The position numbers were made by a program, and so were the translations under genes. From Gammaproteobacteria bacterium (GTDB taxonomy: Bacteria; Pseudomonadota; Gammaproteobacteria; SZUA-229), in the NCBI GenBank assembly GCA_016191795.1, contig JACPVK010000007.1:1-5592 (forward strand): a stretch of 5,592 bases of DNA, read 5' to 3'. Shown here piece by piece: positions 4,904-5,592 of this stretch. Within the stretch, counting starts at the first letter, position 1. Each line of letters begins with the position of its first letter. A model generated the notes under the pieces. That model was given only the letters and a program-made list of their open reading frames with translations. It was not told where the DNA came from and ran no database searches.

Positions 4904-5452
4904 CTAGCCGTTGTGGCCGGATTTTTCGGGCGGCGTAAAACAACACACCCGCCCCGATTCATCAAACTGCACGCTGCAATTGGCCACCAGCGCATCGCGC
5001 AAACGCTGGCGTGCGCGCAGCAAGCGTGATTTCACCGCCGGTAAACTGAGTTGATGTTGTTCGGCATAGGTTTGTTGTTTCATGCTCTGCAAATCGCAGT
5101 GTTCGATAATGTCGCGGTCTTCTTCTGTCATGCGTGCGAGATTGCGTTGCAGGCAGGCATCGAGTTCATCCACGCCGTCGCGCGTTGTATCCGCCGATGC
5201 CAGATGTTCCGGTAACTCAACATGCGGTTTGCCAAGCCGGGCGTGATCCACCAGCGCGTTGCGCGCCACCTGAAACAGCCAGGCGCGCGGATTGTCGAGG
5301 CTGCAAAAGTTTTGACCCTGTCGCAGTGATTTTAAAAATAATTCCTGCAACAAATCGTCGGCCTGATCGGCGTCGCCCAATCGCTGGCGCAAAAAATGGC
5401 GCAGTTCTTTTTCGTGATCACGCCAGGCGGCCAGTACACAATCAAATGCCAT
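4904..5452 (-). CDS. sigZ: ECF RNA polymerase sigma factor, SigZ-like
   Basis: A 182-residue extracytoplasmic-function sigma factor. Region 2 spans about residues 9-72: DADQADDLLQELFLKSL contacts core polymerase, and NPRAWLFQVARNALVDHAR covers -10 recognition. A short linker leads to region 4 at about 104-156 (LARMTEEDRDIIEHCDLQ, then the helix-turn-helix QTYAEQHQLSLPAVKSRLLRARQRL). After region 4 comes a tail with C159, FDESGRV and C170-C171. The C-x-x-x-F-D-x-x-G-x-V tail is how I recognise SigZ-type members, so the symbol is by family resemblance. The cysteines could sense redox or thiophilic metals directly, since no anti-sigma gene is next to it in the window. GAGG lies 11 nt before the ATG. 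The gene points towards the arsP cluster across 331 bp of repeats; whether it controls that cluster is inference. Confidence 0.88.
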   Translation of the reverse strand: MAFDCVLAAWRDHEKELRHFLRQRLGDADQADDLLQELFLKSLRQGQNFCSLDNPRAWLFQVARNALVDHARLGKPHVELPEHLASADTTRDGVDELDACLQRNLARMTEEDRDIIEHCDLQSMKQQTYAEQHQLSLPAVKSRLLRARQRLRDALVANCSVQFDESGRVCCFTPPEKSGHNG

Positions 5453-5554
5453 GATCCTGAAAACCTCAGTTGACCGCTAAACATTGCGTGTAAGTGTAAG
5501 AATGCTCCAAATTTTTGGCCTTGTTGTCCAGATCACCCACCAGGTGAGGGCGCT
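5453..5554. other. upstream region of the sigma factor gene
   Basis: A short non-coding region between the sigma factor start and a possible divergent gene. TTGACC at 5470-5475 on the plus strand resembles a -35 box, but no good -10 stands at normal spacing. CACCAGGTG at 5538-5546 is a small symmetric site. Nothing here is strong enough to call a promoter or operator. Confidence 0.4.
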
Positions 5555-5592
5555 ATGCAGCAGATTGCACGTTTTTTCAGGCGCATGCATGC
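5555..5592 (+). CDS. possible start of a divergent gene, cut by the window end
   Basis: An ATG at 5555 has GGTGAGGG at 5543-5550 (core GAGG about 5 nt upstream) as a good ribosome site. It opens a frame of 12 codons (MQQIARFFRRMH) up to the window edge with no stop. The short basic start gives no family. It would be transcribed away from the sigma factor gene. Confidence 0.35.
   Translation, partial: MQQIARFFRRMH

Overview
The window looks like a chromosomal segment of a Gram-negative proteobacterium, probably a gammaproteobacterium. This rests on secreted proteins with Sec and lipoprotein signals, a periplasmic c-type cytochrome, and palindromic repeats of the TGTAGGGTGG...GCGCAGCG type that are scattered through many proteobacterial genomes. 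The species cannot be read from the sequence.

Layout. Positions 1-1000 (plus strand) are visibly AT-rich. They hold the 3' part of a gene resembling the SDH_sah (serine dehydrogenase proteinase, ClpP/SppA-like) family and a small membrane protein of unknown function. Positions 1057-1159 carry three 26-bp tandem repeat units followed by a strong rho-independent hairpin. From 4572 down to 1186 a tightly packed minus-strand cluster follows: an ArsP-type permease, a small secreted helical protein, a lipoprotein-type monohaem cytochrome c, a secreted single-domain rhodanese, then (after a 140-bp gap filled by a palindrome) an ArsM arsenite methyltransferase and a small CxxC thioredoxin-like protein. 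Positions 4573-4903 have no gene but contain two or three repeat elements. At 4904-5452 (minus) lies an ECF sigma factor of SigZ type, and a divergent plus-strand gene may begin at 5555.

How the genes may work together. ArsM converts As(III) to methylated trivalent species, and ArsP-family permeases are known to export methylarsenite, so the two ends of the cluster make a coherent methylate-and-export route. The thioredoxin-like protein, translationally coupled to arsM, may supply thiol reduction. It and ArsM share an unusual CCSGxxCC motif. The three envelope proteins in the middle (Cys-containing helical protein, cytochrome c lipoprotein, rhodanese) are not part of a standard ars operon. 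They suggest an attached periplasmic redox or sulfur function, which is inference. No arsR, arsC, arsB or acr3 is present in the window.

The most interesting signals are this hybrid arsenic-methylation/envelope-redox operon, the CC-SG-xx-CC motif shared by two adjacent proteins, the large imperfect palindrome that spans the rhodanese stop codon, and the density of different palindromic repeat families at the operon's boundaries.
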